DNA of 64,000 bases. Source: an uncultured Chromatiaceae bacterium. GTDB lineage: Bacteria > Pseudomonadota > Gammaproteobacteria > Enterobacterales > Alteromonadaceae. The stretch's first letter is position 1; every line of letters starts with the position of its first letter. The position numbers and the translations under genes were made by a program. The stretch spans positions 47,400 through 111,399 of the forward strand of contig CALJUX010000050.1 in assembly GCA_937978655.1 (NCBI GenBank). The letters run 5' to 3'. Shown here piece after piece: positions 50,924 through 59,630 of the stretch. The notes beneath the pieces were generated by a model that was not told the DNA's origin, searched no databases, and saw nothing but the letters and a program-made list of their open reading frames with translations.

Positions 50924-52004
50924 TGTCATCTGCCCCTTCACTGATTAATTCTACGGCACTGACCGCTTCGCTGATGCACAGCTGGATCTGCTCTGAGCCG
51001 GCAGCAGAAATCTCACCGGTCAGCAGATTTCGCACCAGGCCACTGCGTTTTTCACACAGACACTGCATACAGATCCCACGCCGGCAGCCGTATCGCGGTG
51101 CCAGCCCGCTCTGCTCCGCCCGTTCCAGCAAAGTGCCCTGGCCAATCAGGGCATGACGTTGCCCACCCTGCAGCAGGCTGACCGGCTGCGTTCCGGCGGC
51201 CGGGCTGAACGCCACACCATAGCTTTCCTGCGAGATCTGCGACTCAGTCGCACCTTGCGCCAGACAAACCGCCTTGAATGCGCGGGTCATCGCGGCAGGC
51301 CCACACAAACAGAATTGGCCTTGCCAGTCTGGTTGCAGCTGGATCAATGCATCCGCACTGAAACGGCCTTGCTGGGTGGTATCCCACAAGATCAGCCGCA
51401 GCAGCGGAAATTTTTGCTGCAATTGCTGCCACTGCCCGGCAAACAACAGTTGTGACGGGCCGCGATAGCAATAGACAAACAATAAAGGCGCCGTCAGCCG
51501 ACTGACAGAAGTCAACATAGAAAACAACGGGGTGACGCCGCTGCCACCGGCGATAAAACATGCAGGCTGACCTTGCTGATAACAAAACTCACCGGCCGGC
51601 GCACTCAGATGCACATAATCGCCGGGGGTCAGCGCTGCGGGCAATGCGCCGGTAAACCGGCCCTGCGGCTGAATTTTTATCGCCAGCTCAAGCTCACGCT
51701 GCAGCAAGAGTTGCCGCAACGGGCTGCAGATACTGAATGTACGCTCCATGGCAACGCCATTTAACTGCACACGAAGCGCCAGATGCTGTCCGGGCACAAA
51801 TAACGGGAAAAACCGGCTCACCCGGAGTTTCAGCCGTAAACAGCCGGCCTGCGGTTTGATCTGCAAAATACGGGCAGCGTAAAAAAAAGCACTAAACCAG
51901 GGCAGCCAGCGTTGTAACACAGGTTCTGCTGCGGCACTGAACGACGGATGGCGGAATAACATTTGACAACACTCGGCGTAAATACGCCGGCACAACTTTT
52001 TCAT
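50910..52004 (-). CDS. Ferredoxin-NAD(P)H reductase fused to a 2Fe-2S ferredoxin domain
   Basis: 364 residues in the order FAD domain, NAD(P)H domain, ferredoxin domain. The flavin motif is 'MERTFSICSP' (R-x-x-S, about residues 86-95), the nucleotide-binding part is 'ACFIAGGSGVTPLFSML', and the C-terminal cluster is 'YGCRRGICMQC' plus a later Cys (C-x4-C-x2-C...C). This combination feeds electrons to a di-iron oxygenase. It is transcribed first, with the desaturase overlapping its end, so it is most likely the dedicated electron donor. Two operator-like palindromes lie upstream at 52031-52048 and 52161-52178. Confidence 0.88.
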   Translation of the reverse strand: MKKLCRRIYAECCQMLFRHPSFSAAAEPVLQRWLPWFSAFFYAARILQIKPQAGCLRLKLRVSRFFPLFVPGQHLALRVQLNGVAMERTFSICSPLRQLLLQRELELAIKIQPQGRFTGALPAALTPGDYVHLSAPAGEFCYQQGQPACFIAGGSGVTPLFSMLTSVSRLTAPLLFVYCYRGPSQLLFAGQWQQLQQKFPLLRLILWDTTQQGRFSADALIQLQPDWQGQFCLCGPAAMTRAFKAVCLAQGATESQISQESYGVAFSPAAGTQPVSLLQGGQRHALIGQGTLLERAEQSGLAPRYGCRRGICMQCLCEKRSGLVRNLLTGEISAAGSEQIQLCISEAVSAVELISEGADDNAKV

Positions 52005-52030
52005 CTTCTGAATTTACCAGCTCAAATTTC

Positions 52031-52048
52031 AGCGCACATTTGTACTCT
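52031..52048. promoter_or_regulatory. FabR/DesT-like palindrome, proximal to the desaturase operon
   Basis: AGCGCACATTTGTACTCT has arms AGCGCACA and TGTACTCT; the arms agree at 6 of 8 positions. It lies 27 bases upstream of the reductase start. It resembles the AGCGTACA..TGTACGCT-type sites of TetR regulators FabR and DesT, which sense acyl composition. It is similar (16 of 21 bases with flanks) to the site at 52161-52178. Confidence 0.5.
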
Positions 52049-52160
52049 TAAATTCAAAAAAACTCCAGATTAAAACATCACTAGAATTTCAAAACATTGT
52101 TTTATATAGATAAAAATAATATCAGACAGAGGGAAACAAAAGGCATTCAACTATAATTTC

Positions 52161-52178
52161 AGGGTACATGCGTACTTT
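52161..52178. promoter_or_regulatory. Second FabR/DesT-like site in the same spacer
   Basis: AGGGTACATGCGTACTTT contains GTAC-ATGC-GTAC (52164-52175) and matches the proximal site closely, in the same orientation. Between them lies an AT-rich stretch (52050-52140) that probably holds the operon promoter. The two sites frame a 232-base spacer with nothing else except the tpx-side terminator. Confidence 0.4.
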
Positions 52179-52192
52179 TAAGTCAGCTTTGC

Positions 52193-52223
52193 AAAAAAAA
52201 GCAGCCGGCAGGCTGCTTTTTTT
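52193..52223 (-). terminator. Bidirectional terminator downstream of tpx
   Basis: GCAGCC (52201-52206) and GGCTGC (52211-52216) around a 4-base loop, extended by an eight-A run on the left and a seven-T run on the right. On the minus strand it ends the tpx transcript. Confidence 0.85.
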
Positions 52224-52236
52224 ACTAGCTAAGTCT

Positions 52237-52734
52237 TCAGGACAACGCGGCCAGTGCCGCTTCGTACGACGGCTCATCGGCAGTTTCTGCCACCTGCTCA
52301 GTGTGCAGGACAGTGCCATCAGTCCCGATCACAACCACAGCGCGGGATAACAAACCACGCAACGGGCCATCGGCAAAGCTCACCCCATAGTCGGCACCAA
52401 AGCTGCTGCGGAAACTGGAACCATTCACCACCGCATCCAGGCCTTCTGCACCGCAAAAACGCGACTGGGCAAATGGCAGATCAGCAGAAATACACAACAC
52501 TTTGGTGTTGTGAAGACTGCTCAGTGCCTGATTAAATTTGCGTACTGAGGTGGCGCACGTTGGGGTATCAACGCTTGGGAAAATATTTAATACCAGCCGG
52601 CTGCCGGCAAAATCTGCCAGACGCACATCGGCAAGTCCGGCGCCCGTCAGCACAAAATCGGCAGCTTTGCTGCCCACAGCTGGCAGTTCACCCACGGTTT
52701 GGAACGGATTTCCTTTTAAAGCTACAGTGGCCAT
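52237..52734 (-). CDS. tpx: Tpx, thiol peroxidase (atypical 2-Cys peroxiredoxin)
   Basis: 165 residues from the ATG at 52732-52734, with AAGGAG 5 bases upstream; the frame stays open to 52893, but that part has no resemblance to Tpx and lies over the next gene. The peroxidatic Cys is in 'SVDTPTCATSVRKFN' (about residue 60) and the resolving Cys in 'FAQSRFCGAEG' (about residue 94), the spacing of Tpx. It reduces lipid and other hydroperoxides using thioredoxin. The family length is 165-168. It has its own strong ribosome site and a terminator. Confidence 0.93.
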   Translation of the reverse strand: MATVALKGNPFQTVGELPAVGSKAADFVLTGAGLADVRLADFAGSRLVLNIFPSVDTPTCATSVRKFNQALSSLHNTKVLCISADLPFAQSRFCGAEGLDAVVNGSSFRSSFGADYGVSFADGPLRGLLSRAVVVIGTDGTVLHTEQVAETADEPSYEAALAALS

Positions 52735-52768
52735 AACGACTCCTTTTTGATGAATATCAGAGCAATGC

Positions 52769-53401
52769 TCAGTTGTATGAATTGCCAAAACCTTTTTTCG
52801 GTTTCTGCGGTTTTTGTTGCCGCGTAACCGGCAGCTGCACCTCAATGGTGGCGGTTGCCGGCACGTCCAGCGCTCGTGGCGCCTGTTCTGCATCCTGCCA
52901 CGGGTGCCAGACTTGCAGCTTATAGGTCCCGGCCGGGACCCCGTTTAATACCACAGTCCCGTCGGCACGACTGACCGCAAGATAAGGACTGTCCCCGACA
53001 TAGACATACGCCTGCATATAGTCATGAATGTTGCAGCCGAGCGCAACAATACCGGCTTTGTCAAACACCACCGGGGCTTCCGGTTTGCCGGCATACAGTT
53101 TTAATTCAAAGACTTTGGCAGGCGAAAACGAATAGACGTGATGACGGGTTTTATCCTGATTGGGAAACTCCACCGCGGTACCTTTTTGCACTGCCGAGAC
53201 AAAAGGGACAAACATCAGGCCTTTTTGCGCCACTTCCGATGGTGTCTGCAGGCGCGGCGGATCAGACAGCTGCAGTTCCGCCACCGCGTCTTCCAGCGGC
53301 ACGCCTTGTTGGTCGGTAATGCGGATTTGGACAGTGTCAGCAGCAGCGCCTGTCAGTTGCAGTAGTGCTGCGCAGCACAGCAATTTGTGCAGTAAGGTCA
53401 T
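52769..53401 (-). CDS. Exported cupredoxin-like protein (methylamine-utilization/plastocyanin-like)
   Basis: 210 residues with a signal peptide ending 'TGAAA-DTVQ' (about residue 21). Residues 25-115 contain 'GMFVPFVSAVQKGTAVEFPNQDKTRHHVYSF', and the later segment 'GIVALGCNIHDYMQAYVYV' has Cys and His spaced like a cupredoxin copper site. A carboxypeptidase-regulatory-like region 'GVPAGTYKLQVWHP' follows. Such proteins are labelled methylamine utilization protein-like and plastocyanin-like in marine gammaproteobacteria, but a role is not proven. It diverges from a beta-barrel gene with a 228-base spacer and may work with it. Confidence 0.7.
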   Translation of the reverse strand: MTLLHKLLCCAALLQLTGAAADTVQIRITDQQGVPLEDAVAELQLSDPPRLQTPSEVAQKGLMFVPFVSAVQKGTAVEFPNQDKTRHHVYSFSPAKVFELKLYAGKPEAPVVFDKAGIVALGCNIHDYMQAYVYVGDSPYLAVSRADGTVVLNGVPAGTYKLQVWHPWQDAEQAPRALDVPATATIEVQLPVTRQQKPQKPKKGFGNSYN

Positions 53402-53629
53402 GAGTTCACTCCGGATTTGCCAGCATCAGTGACGCACTCAAAGCGCAGGCTGCAAATTAACTCAACGGCTCAGATTGCGCCAGAGGGTTCCGGCGGTTCA
53501 GGGCGGCAGTATAGCAGTCCGAACAATAAAAACGCTGGTACTGTCGGGATATTTATCCGGTCCTATACTGGCCTTAACGCCACAAAGGCGATAATTTACA
53601 ACTATTTGCTCAAGCCTCCGGAGTCGTCC

Positions 53630-54895
53630 ATGTGCAAAATGCCGCAGCGTTTTTTTTCCCGAAATTGTTGGTCTGCTGCCTGCTTGTTTGCCACCGTCAC
53701 CGCCACAGCGGCTGAGCTGACGCCCTGGCTGGAATTGCAGGCCAAAGCCGAAGTGGGCTGGATGCAACACAGTGAACAGCCGGACAACCTCGGCGCATGG
53801 TGGCGCCACGGTACAGGCCAGCTGGCGGTGCAGGATGACCACCTGAGCACAGGCCCTGTGCTGGCGGCGCTGCAGATCAACAGCGACAGTGCTCTGTCCG
53901 CCCGCCTGCACCTGAGCCAGCAGCAGGCGCTGGACGCCGCCACCGGCATTACAGAGGCCTGGCTGCAGTATCAGCCATTGCCTGTTGCCGGCTATCGTTT
54001 CAAAACCCGCGCCGGCTGGTTTTATCCGGCGTTATCACTGGAAAACACCGACACCGCCTGGAGTTCGCCGTACAGCAGCACTTTTTCGGCTGTGAACAGC
54101 TGGTACGCCGAAGAACTGCGCGCCAAAACGCTGGAACTGAGCCTGAGCCGGCCTGGCCGCAGCTTTGCATCGGCGCACAGCTGGCAATGGCTGCTCGGCG
54201 TTTTTCGTGACAATGACCCGCTGGGCTCACTGATTGCCTGGCGTGGTTTTGCCGTGCATAACCTGCAAACGCGGATCGGCGGCCGGATTGATTTTGCCCA
54301 TTACCCCAGCCTGCAACGTTTTCCGCTGGACAAGCAGCCGGATTGGGTGGAACCCTTTGCAGAACTGGACGGTCACACCGGCTGGTATGGTGCTGTGCAT
54401 TATCTGTATCAGCAGGACACCGAACTGCGGTTTTATCATTACGACAACAGAGCTGATCCAACAGTCCTGGCGCAAGGACAATACGCCTGGCTGAACAAAT
54501 TCGACCAGCTGGCCTTCCAGCAGCAATTCAGTGAACGCTGGCGCTTGGTCAGTCAGTATCTGGATGGCCACACTGAGATGGGTTATGACACCGTGTTAAT
54601 CGACTACCGTGCGGCTTTTATTCTGCTGAATTATCAGCATGACCTATGGCAGGCAACGCTGCGCTATGACCACTGGCAACAATGGGATCGTGATGCCACA
54701 GCTGGCGACGATAACAGCGGCCGTGGCCATAACTGGACGCTCGCCTGGCAATACCCGCTCAGTGAGCACTGGGTTTTTCTCAGTGAATTCAGCCGGATGA
54801 ACAGCCATCAGGCCAGCCGCGGCCAATGGGCAGACTGGCCGCTGCAGCGCAACTTTTATCAGAGCCAGTTCAGCCTGATTTGGCGCTTTGACTAA
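53630..54895 (+). CDS. Hypothetical outer-membrane porin-like protein
   Basis: 421 residues from the ATG at 53630, seven bases after CCGGAG; earlier in-frame ATGs would add about 70 residues without a signal. The signal peptide ends near 'TVTATAA-ELTP'. The mature part is rich in aromatic residues and alternating strands ('LQAKAEVGW', 'GYRFKTRAGWFYP', 'WRLVSQYLDG', 'HWVFLSEFSRM') and ends 'FSLIWRFD', which suggests a beta-barrel (Phe near the end, with a final Asp). I do not recognise the family. It diverges from the cupredoxin-like gene. Function unknown. Confidence 0.65.
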   Translation: MCKMPQRFFSRNCWSAACLFATVTATAAELTPWLELQAKAEVGWMQHSEQPDNLGAWWRHGTGQLAVQDDHLSTGPVLAALQINSDSALSARLHLSQQQALDAATGITEAWLQYQPLPVAGYRFKTRAGWFYPALSLENTDTAWSSPYSSTFSAVNSWYAEELRAKTLELSLSRPGRSFASAHSWQWLLGVFRDNDPLGSLIAWRGFAVHNLQTRIGGRIDFAHYPSLQRFPLDKQPDWVEPFAELDGHTGWYGAVHYLYQQDTELRFYHYDNRADPTVLAQGQYAWLNKFDQLAFQQQFSERWRLVSQYLDGHTEMGYDTVLIDYRAAFILLNYQHDLWQATLRYDHWQQWDRDATAGDDNSGRGHNWTLAWQYPLSEHWVFLSEFSRMNSHQASRGQWADWPLQRNFYQSQFSLIWRFD

Positions 54896-54907
54896 CTGAT
54901 CCAAGAC

Positions 54908-55528
54908 CTAAGACAACACCAGCCAGATGCCAACACCTGCCATCAGGCCTGCGGCGATGCGGTTCATCAGCCGGGCATTGCCTTCCTGCATAAACAGCAC
55001 CCGCAGCGCTTTACCGCCGCTGGCGTAAAGCAGCAAGGAGGCAAATTCCAGCAGCAAAATAATCGCCAGCAACACCAGCAATTGTGGCCAGAACGGTAAG
55101 CTGGCGTCGATAAAGGGCGGCAACAGCGCCATATGAAAAGCCCAGCCTTTGGGATTCGACACCGCAGTGACAAAGCCCTGCGTAAAGAGTTCGCGGCGGG
55201 AACTTTGCTGCGCCTGTCCCGGCTCCGGGATCGCCAGCTTGCCTTTGCTTTGCCACATCTGCAGCGCCAGATACCCCAGATAAGCACCACCGAGCCATTT
55301 AAACGCGGTCAAAAGGCCGGGCATACTGAGCAGCAATGCCGATACACCAAGCACAGCCGCTAACGCCACCAACCCGACGCCGAGCAATTCCCCCCACATC
55401 ATCCACAACGCCCGGCGCACGCCCTGACTGATGCCGACGGTCAGCGCCAGCGTCATACAAAGGCCTGGCGTCACAGAGACAAACAAAAACGTCGGGATAA
55501 ATAACCCCATCAGGCTCAAATTGATCAT
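54908..55528 (-). CDS. LysE/RhtB family amino-acid exporter
   Basis: 206 residues with six membrane helices. The family opening 'FLFVSVTPGLCMTLALTVGISQGVRRAL' and the following 'FKWLGGAYLGYLALQMW' and 'GFVTAVSNPKGWAFHMALLPPFI' are characteristic. Members export basic amino acids, threonine, homoserine lactone or similar; the substrate cannot be assigned. The start overlaps the upstream fatty-acid-hydroxylase-family gene stop by 4 bases (55525-55528), so they are probably co-transcribed, with the pairing having no obvious logic. Confidence 0.85.
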   Translation of the reverse strand: MINLSLMGLFIPTFLFVSVTPGLCMTLALTVGISQGVRRALWMMWGELLGVGLVALAAVLGVSALLLSMPGLLTAFKWLGGAYLGYLALQMWQSKGKLAIPEPGQAQQSSRRELFTQGFVTAVSNPKGWAFHMALLPPFIDASLPFWPQLLVLLAIILLLEFASLLLYASGGKALRVLFMQEGNARLMNRIAAGLMAGVGIWLVLS

Positions 55529-56370
55529 AGCGGCTCCTGTGCTGCTTTTTCCGGCCGCGGCGGGCCAAATAACGCCGCAATTTTAGCCCGCAGCCCGCGG
55601 GCCCCACGGGCATCGGCCAGCATCCGGTGCCATTCATGGAAAGTGATGGTGAGCGGATTGACCGATTCAAAATCATCGGTGATGCCAAAACGGCACGGGA
55701 TCTCAGCGTGCTCAGGTTCAAAACTGCCAAATAAGCGATCCCAAATCACCAACACTCCGGCGAAGTTTTTGTCGATGTAGATATCGTTACAGGCATGATG
55801 CACACGGTGCCAGGCTGGCGTGTTCAGGACATAACCGAGCCAGCCCCAATGTTTGCCGGCACGGGTATGCACAAAAAACTGAAAACCAAGGTTAATGGCC
55901 ACCACCGCCAGCACCAGTGTCGGCGCAAAACCCAGCAATACCAGCGGCAGCCAGAATAACCACATGCCGGATAACGGATAGGTCAGGCTCTGGCGAAAAG
56001 CGGTACTGAAATTCATCAATCGTGAACTGTGATGAGCCACATGCGACGCCCAGAGCCAGCGTACCCGGTGCGACGTCCGGTGAAACCAATAATACAGAAA
56101 ATCCTGCAACACAAATAAAATAAATAAATTCAAAGCGTTAAACTGCAAATCCAGCCAGGCGTACTGCTGCAGCCAAAAAAATAACGGTAACAGCAATAAC
56201 AGTGACAGCGCGTCGCCGGCCTGATGCATCGCCGCAAGCGCGAAGTTTGCCAGCGTGTCACGCCACTGATAAATGCCCGTTTGCGCCCGCGCGCTTTGAT
56301 ACCACTCATAAGCAATGAACAGAAAAAACACAGGACTGAGCAAAATCAGGATCACTTCAACCGGAACCAT
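55525..56370 (-). CDS. Fatty acid hydroxylase/sterol desaturase family protein
   Basis: 281 residues from the ATG at 56368-56370; the frame continues three codons to a GTG at 56379. About four membrane helices. The His boxes of the di-iron centre are 'YWFHRTSHRVRWLW', 'SHVAHHSSRLMNFS' and 'HRVHHACNDIYIDKN', giving the H-x3-4-H / H-x2-H-H pattern. The enzymes hydroxylate or desaturate lipids, and bacterial members often act on membrane fatty acids or hopanoids; the substrate here is unknown. It is followed by overlapping lysE-like gene. Confidence 0.82.
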   Translation of the reverse strand: MVPVEVILILLSPVFFLFIAYEWYQSARAQTGIYQWRDTLANFALAAMHQAGDALSLLLLLPLFFWLQQYAWLDLQFNALNLFILFVLQDFLYYWFHRTSHRVRWLWASHVAHHSSRLMNFSTAFRQSLTYPLSGMWLFWLPLVLLGFAPTLVLAVVAINLGFQFFVHTRAGKHWGWLGYVLNTPAWHRVHHACNDIYIDKNFAGVLVIWDRLFGSFEPEHAEIPCRFGITDDFESVNPLTITFHEWHRMLADARGARGLRAKIAALFGPPRPEKAAQEPL

Positions 56371-56654
56371 TGCCACCACACCAGCCAGAGAATATTCGTT
56401 TTTACTTTAACATGAGCCTTTTGACCGCTGCACCTTTTTTGGCTGTTGCTGCACCAGACTGATACCGTCCTGTATCAGCGGCCAGCCATCAGATTTTTTA
56501 GCTATATAAATCAATGTGATAAATCCAGCACTTTGTGGAACAACCCTTGCTGCGGTCAATAGCCGCTGTGATTTATTTCGCAGCTGCGGCAGCCCGATGT
56601 CGTCAGACTGACACAGTCGCCAGTCAGGCTGACACCGCAGAAAAGGAGGACTTT

Positions 56655-57920
56655 ATGCTGGATCTGAAAAATCATCCGCAACGCGATTTACTGGAAAAGG
56701 AACTACAACAGCGTTTTTTCCCGGCGCTGCAGGCGCCCTGCCGGATCTGCCACTGGATGCTGACCGTCGCGCCGGCATCGCGCAGCCAGGAATTTCAGCA
56801 GCTGCAACAACTGGCTCATCAGTATGGTGTGGCCTTGCTCGAAGGGGATGTCGATTTAAACCTCAGCCTAGGTGAGGTCACTTTACGCTGGGAGCGGCAT
56901 TCAGAATTTTCCACTTATAGTTTTATCAAAACCGGCTACAACAGCGGCTTTGAAGATCCGTTGAGTTTTTTGCCAAGCCTGGACTGGTTTACGCCGCTGC
57001 CCGGCCAGTTGTTCCGGGTGGTCCAGCTGCAAGTGCTGACCGGCGCACAGTTGCAAAACGCCCAGAATTTGTTTGCCGCCGAGCATTGTATGTCAAGCCT
57101 GCTGGCCGATGGCAAAGCGCGGGTCTGGACCGATTTTCGTAAGCACCCGGAAGGCGCCGGCCGTATGGTTCTGGGAGATCACGGCTTGTCGCCATCGGCG
57201 CTGGCACGGCTGGTGCAGCAACTGTTTGACCTTGGCAACTATCGTAAACTGAGCCTGCTCGGCTGGCCCATCAGCCGTCAGGCGCTGAGTCAGCTGCATT
57301 TACTGGAGCAACAGCTGTCTGATATCACCCAGCGGATTGAACAACAACAAGGCTCTGACGAGCAATTGCTGCGTGAGATCAGCCAGTTATCCGCCCAAAC
57401 CGAGCATCTGATCGCCAACAACAGCGCCAGGCTGGACGCCAGTGCAGCCTATTATCAGCTGACGCTGGACCGCCTCAAAGCGCTGCGGGAGCAGCAAGTT
57501 GACGGCATGATGACGTTGCAGGACTTTTCCGAGCGCCGGCTGACACCGGCATTTCGCACCGCACAATCAGTGCAAAGCCGTCAGCGTAGTCTGTCCAACC
57601 GGCTGGGCCGTTCGACCGAATTGCTGCGTACACGCATCAACCTGCAGCTGGAACGGCAAAATACCGATTTGCTGGCATCGATGGATAAAAGAGTGCGGCT
57701 GCAGCTGAACCTGCAACGCGCGGTCGAGCGGGTGTCCGTTGTTGCCATCAGCTATTACGCCATCGCGCTGGTGGATAAAGCGCTGGCGTCGCTGCATTAC
57801 TGGTGGCCGGCGCTGCCGCTGCAGACTTGCCGCGCCCTGAGCCTGCCACTGGTGGTGCTTGGCGTCAGCCTGTTGCTATACCGCCTGCACCGCCATCATC
57901 AGCTCAACAGCAGTGGCTGA
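56655..57920 (+). CDS. DUF3422 family membrane protein
   Basis: 421 residues from the ATG at 56655, four bases after AAGGAGGA, an ideal ribosome site; the frame is open further upstream to 56535 but without any support. The protein begins 'MLDLKNHPQRDLLEKELQQRFFP', and the region 'WERHSEFSTYSFIKTG' and the C-terminal helical part with two membrane helices ('VVAISYYAIALVDKAL' and 'LPLVVLGVSLLLYRL') fit DUF3422. The function of the family is not established. It ends 3 bases before the convergent upp gene. The 284-base spacer upstream holds a CTGATAC/GTATCAG hairpin at 56459-56478 without a T-run. Confidence 0.8.
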   Translation: MLDLKNHPQRDLLEKELQQRFFPALQAPCRICHWMLTVAPASRSQEFQQLQQLAHQYGVALLEGDVDLNLSLGEVTLRWERHSEFSTYSFIKTGYNSGFEDPLSFLPSLDWFTPLPGQLFRVVQLQVLTGAQLQNAQNLFAAEHCMSSLLADGKARVWTDFRKHPEGAGRMVLGDHGLSPSALARLVQQLFDLGNYRKLSLLGWPISRQALSQLHLLEQQLSDITQRIEQQQGSDEQLLREISQLSAQTEHLIANNSARLDASAAYYQLTLDRLKALREQQVDGMMTLQDFSERRLTPAFRTAQSVQSRQRSLSNRLGRSTELLRTRINLQLERQNTDLLASMDKRVRLQLNLQRAVERVSVVAISYYAIALVDKALASLHYWWPALPLQTCRALSLPLVVLGVSLLLYRLHRHHQLNSSG

Positions 57921-57923
57921 GCC

Positions 57924-58577
57924 TCAGCCCTTGTTACCAAAACATAAATCGCCGGCATCGCCGAGGCCCGGTACGATGTAAGCCTGTTCGTTCAGCCGCT
58001 CATCTATCGCACCAACCCAGAACCGGGCGACACTGCCAAGTTCCTGTTGCAGCAGTGCCAGCCCTTCCGGCGCGGCGATGGCAGCGGCAATATGCAGACT
58101 GCGCGGCGTGCCGCTTTGCGCCAGCAAACGCCAGACTTTGAGCAGCGACGAACCGGTGGCCAGCATCGGGTCTATCAGCACCAGATCGCGGCCGTCAATC
58201 GACGGAGTCGCGCTGTAACCGAGAAAGATATCCTGCGCCAGGCCGGCTTGCTCACTCTGGCGGTAGGCGCCAATAAAACCACTGTCGGCCTGGTCAAAAA
58301 TATCGGTAAAACCCTGATAAAACGGCAAACCGGCCCGCATCACACAAATCAGCAACGGCTGCTGATCCAAATCCGCGGCAGTGGCAACGCCCAGCGACGT
58401 ATGTAACGGAAAGCTCTGATATTGCAACGTTTTAGACAGCTCATACGCCAATAACATGCCAAGCCGCTGCAGGTTGTGCCGAAAACGCCAACGGTCTTGC
58501 TGGATATCCGGGTCTCGCATTTGCGCCAGCAGGCTTTGTGCAACCGAAAGCTGCTGATTTAATTCAAAAACATGCAT
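57924..58577 (-). CDS. upp: Uracil phosphoribosyltransferase, Bacteroidetes-like type
   Basis: 217 residues from the ATG at 58575-58577, eight bases after GGAG. The PRPP loop is 'LVLIDPMLATGSSLLK', and the uracil site is 'YIVPGLGDAGDLCFG', as in UPRT. The N-terminal half ('MRDPDIQQDRWRFRHNLQRLG', 'AYELSKTL', 'VMRAGLPFYQGF', 'DSGFIGAYR') looks closer to the Bacteroidetes UPRT form than to E. coli Upp, from memory. It converts uracil and PRPP to UMP for pyrimidine salvage. No uraA permease is adjacent. Upstream extension to 58670 is not supported. Confidence 0.88.
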   Translation of the reverse strand: MHVFELNQQLSVAQSLLAQMRDPDIQQDRWRFRHNLQRLGMLLAYELSKTLQYQSFPLHTSLGVATAADLDQQPLLICVMRAGLPFYQGFTDIFDQADSGFIGAYRQSEQAGLAQDIFLGYSATPSIDGRDLVLIDPMLATGSSLLKVWRLLAQSGTPRSLHIAAAIAAPEGLALLQQELGSVARFWVGAIDERLNEQAYIVPGLGDAGDLCFGNKG

Positions 58578-58690
58578 ACATCTTACTCCATCATTTTGCG
58601 CAAACCGCCATGCCGTGCATGGGTGGAACTTGAAATCACGGCGCCGCACGCCCATCTGTAGGGAAAGCACTTTAATATTTCTTCATCCCT

Positions 58691-59593
58691 ATGCTAACGG
58701 AATTTCTGCAAAACTACAGTCCGTCTCTAACGTTGCTGTGCATCACTGTGCTGGCCATCGCCGCCATTTTGTATCCGGCCTGGCGGCGCAAGCGCCGGCG
58801 TCAGGCGCTGCGGGCCCGGCCTTTTCCGCGGGCCTGGCGCAAAATATTACAACAGCGCTGGCCGTTGTACCGCGCTTTGCCGGCGGACCTGCAGCAGGAG
58901 CTGCGCCGGCAGGTCCAACGTTTTATCGCAGAAGTCGAATTTGTCGGCTGCGACGGTCTGGTCGTCACAGATCCGATGCGCGTGCTGATCGCCGCCCAGG
59001 CCAGCCTGTTAACATTAAAACTGCCGGTCAACGATTATCCCGGTCTGCGTCAGGTGCTGGTATACCCGGATGCATTTGGCGTCAATCTGACCACGCCGGA
59101 CCCCGCAGGGGTGGTACACCCCAATACCCAATGGCGTGAAGGTGAATCCTGGCAACAGGGTCAAGTCATTTTGTCATGGCGCCACACGCTGGCCGGCGCC
59201 GCCGTAGCAGATGATGGCCGTAATCTGGTGTTGCATGAATTTGCCCATCAGCTGGACCAGCAAACCGGCAGTGTCAACGGCTTCCCGCCACTGAATGGCC
59301 TTCAGCTGCAACAAGACTGGAGCCGGCAGATGCAACAGGCATTTGACCTGCTGCAGCAGGACCTGCGACGAGGCACGGCGCCCTGGATAGACCCATACGC
59401 CGCCACCAATCCGGCCGAATTTTTTGCCGTGCTGAGCGAGTTATTTTTTGAAATGCCGGCTTATCTGGCGAGCTGTCAGCCACAGTTGTACCAGCTGATG
59501 CGACAGTTTTTCCAGCTCGACCCGCAAAGCTGGCCACTGCAACAACCGCAGCTGGCGTATTCAGAAGCGGTTCAGATCAAAACGCCATATTAG
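58691..59593 (+). CDS. mtfA: MtfA-like zinc-dependent peptidase (M90)
   Basis: 300 residues. An N-terminal membrane segment (residues 10-30) is followed by 'ARPFPRAWRKILQQRWPLYRALPADLQQELRRQVQRFIAEVEFVG' and the catalytic 'LHEFAHQLDQQTG' (H-E-x-x-H, about residue 182), then 'YAATNPAEFFAVLSELFFEMP', whose Glu is the expected third zinc ligand. MtfA (YeeI) modulates the Mlc repressor and glucose PTS expression in enterobacteria. E. coli MtfA is about 265 residues and lacks the anchor, so here it is probably membrane-bound. The ribosome site is weak. Confidence 0.85.
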   Translation: MLTEFLQNYSPSLTLLCITVLAIAAILYPAWRRKRRRQALRARPFPRAWRKILQQRWPLYRALPADLQQELRRQVQRFIAEVEFVGCDGLVVTDPMRVLIAAQASLLTLKLPVNDYPGLRQVLVYPDAFGVNLTTPDPAGVVHPNTQWREGESWQQGQVILSWRHTLAGAAVADDGRNLVLHEFAHQLDQQTGSVNGFPPLNGLQLQQDWSRQMQQAFDLLQQDLRRGTAPWIDPYAATNPAEFFAVLSELFFEMPAYLASCQPQLYQLMRQFFQLDPQSWPLQQPQLAYSEAVQIKTPY

Positions 59594-59630
59594 CTGCATC
59601 AGCAACTGCTGATGTAACTTCGGAGGCGCT

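Noticed and set aside
54000..54461. 153-residue minus-strand frame inside the 53.6-54.9 kb barrel gene
   Set aside because: It lies wholly inside a gene with signal peptide and strand pattern, and it has no ribosome site or family features.
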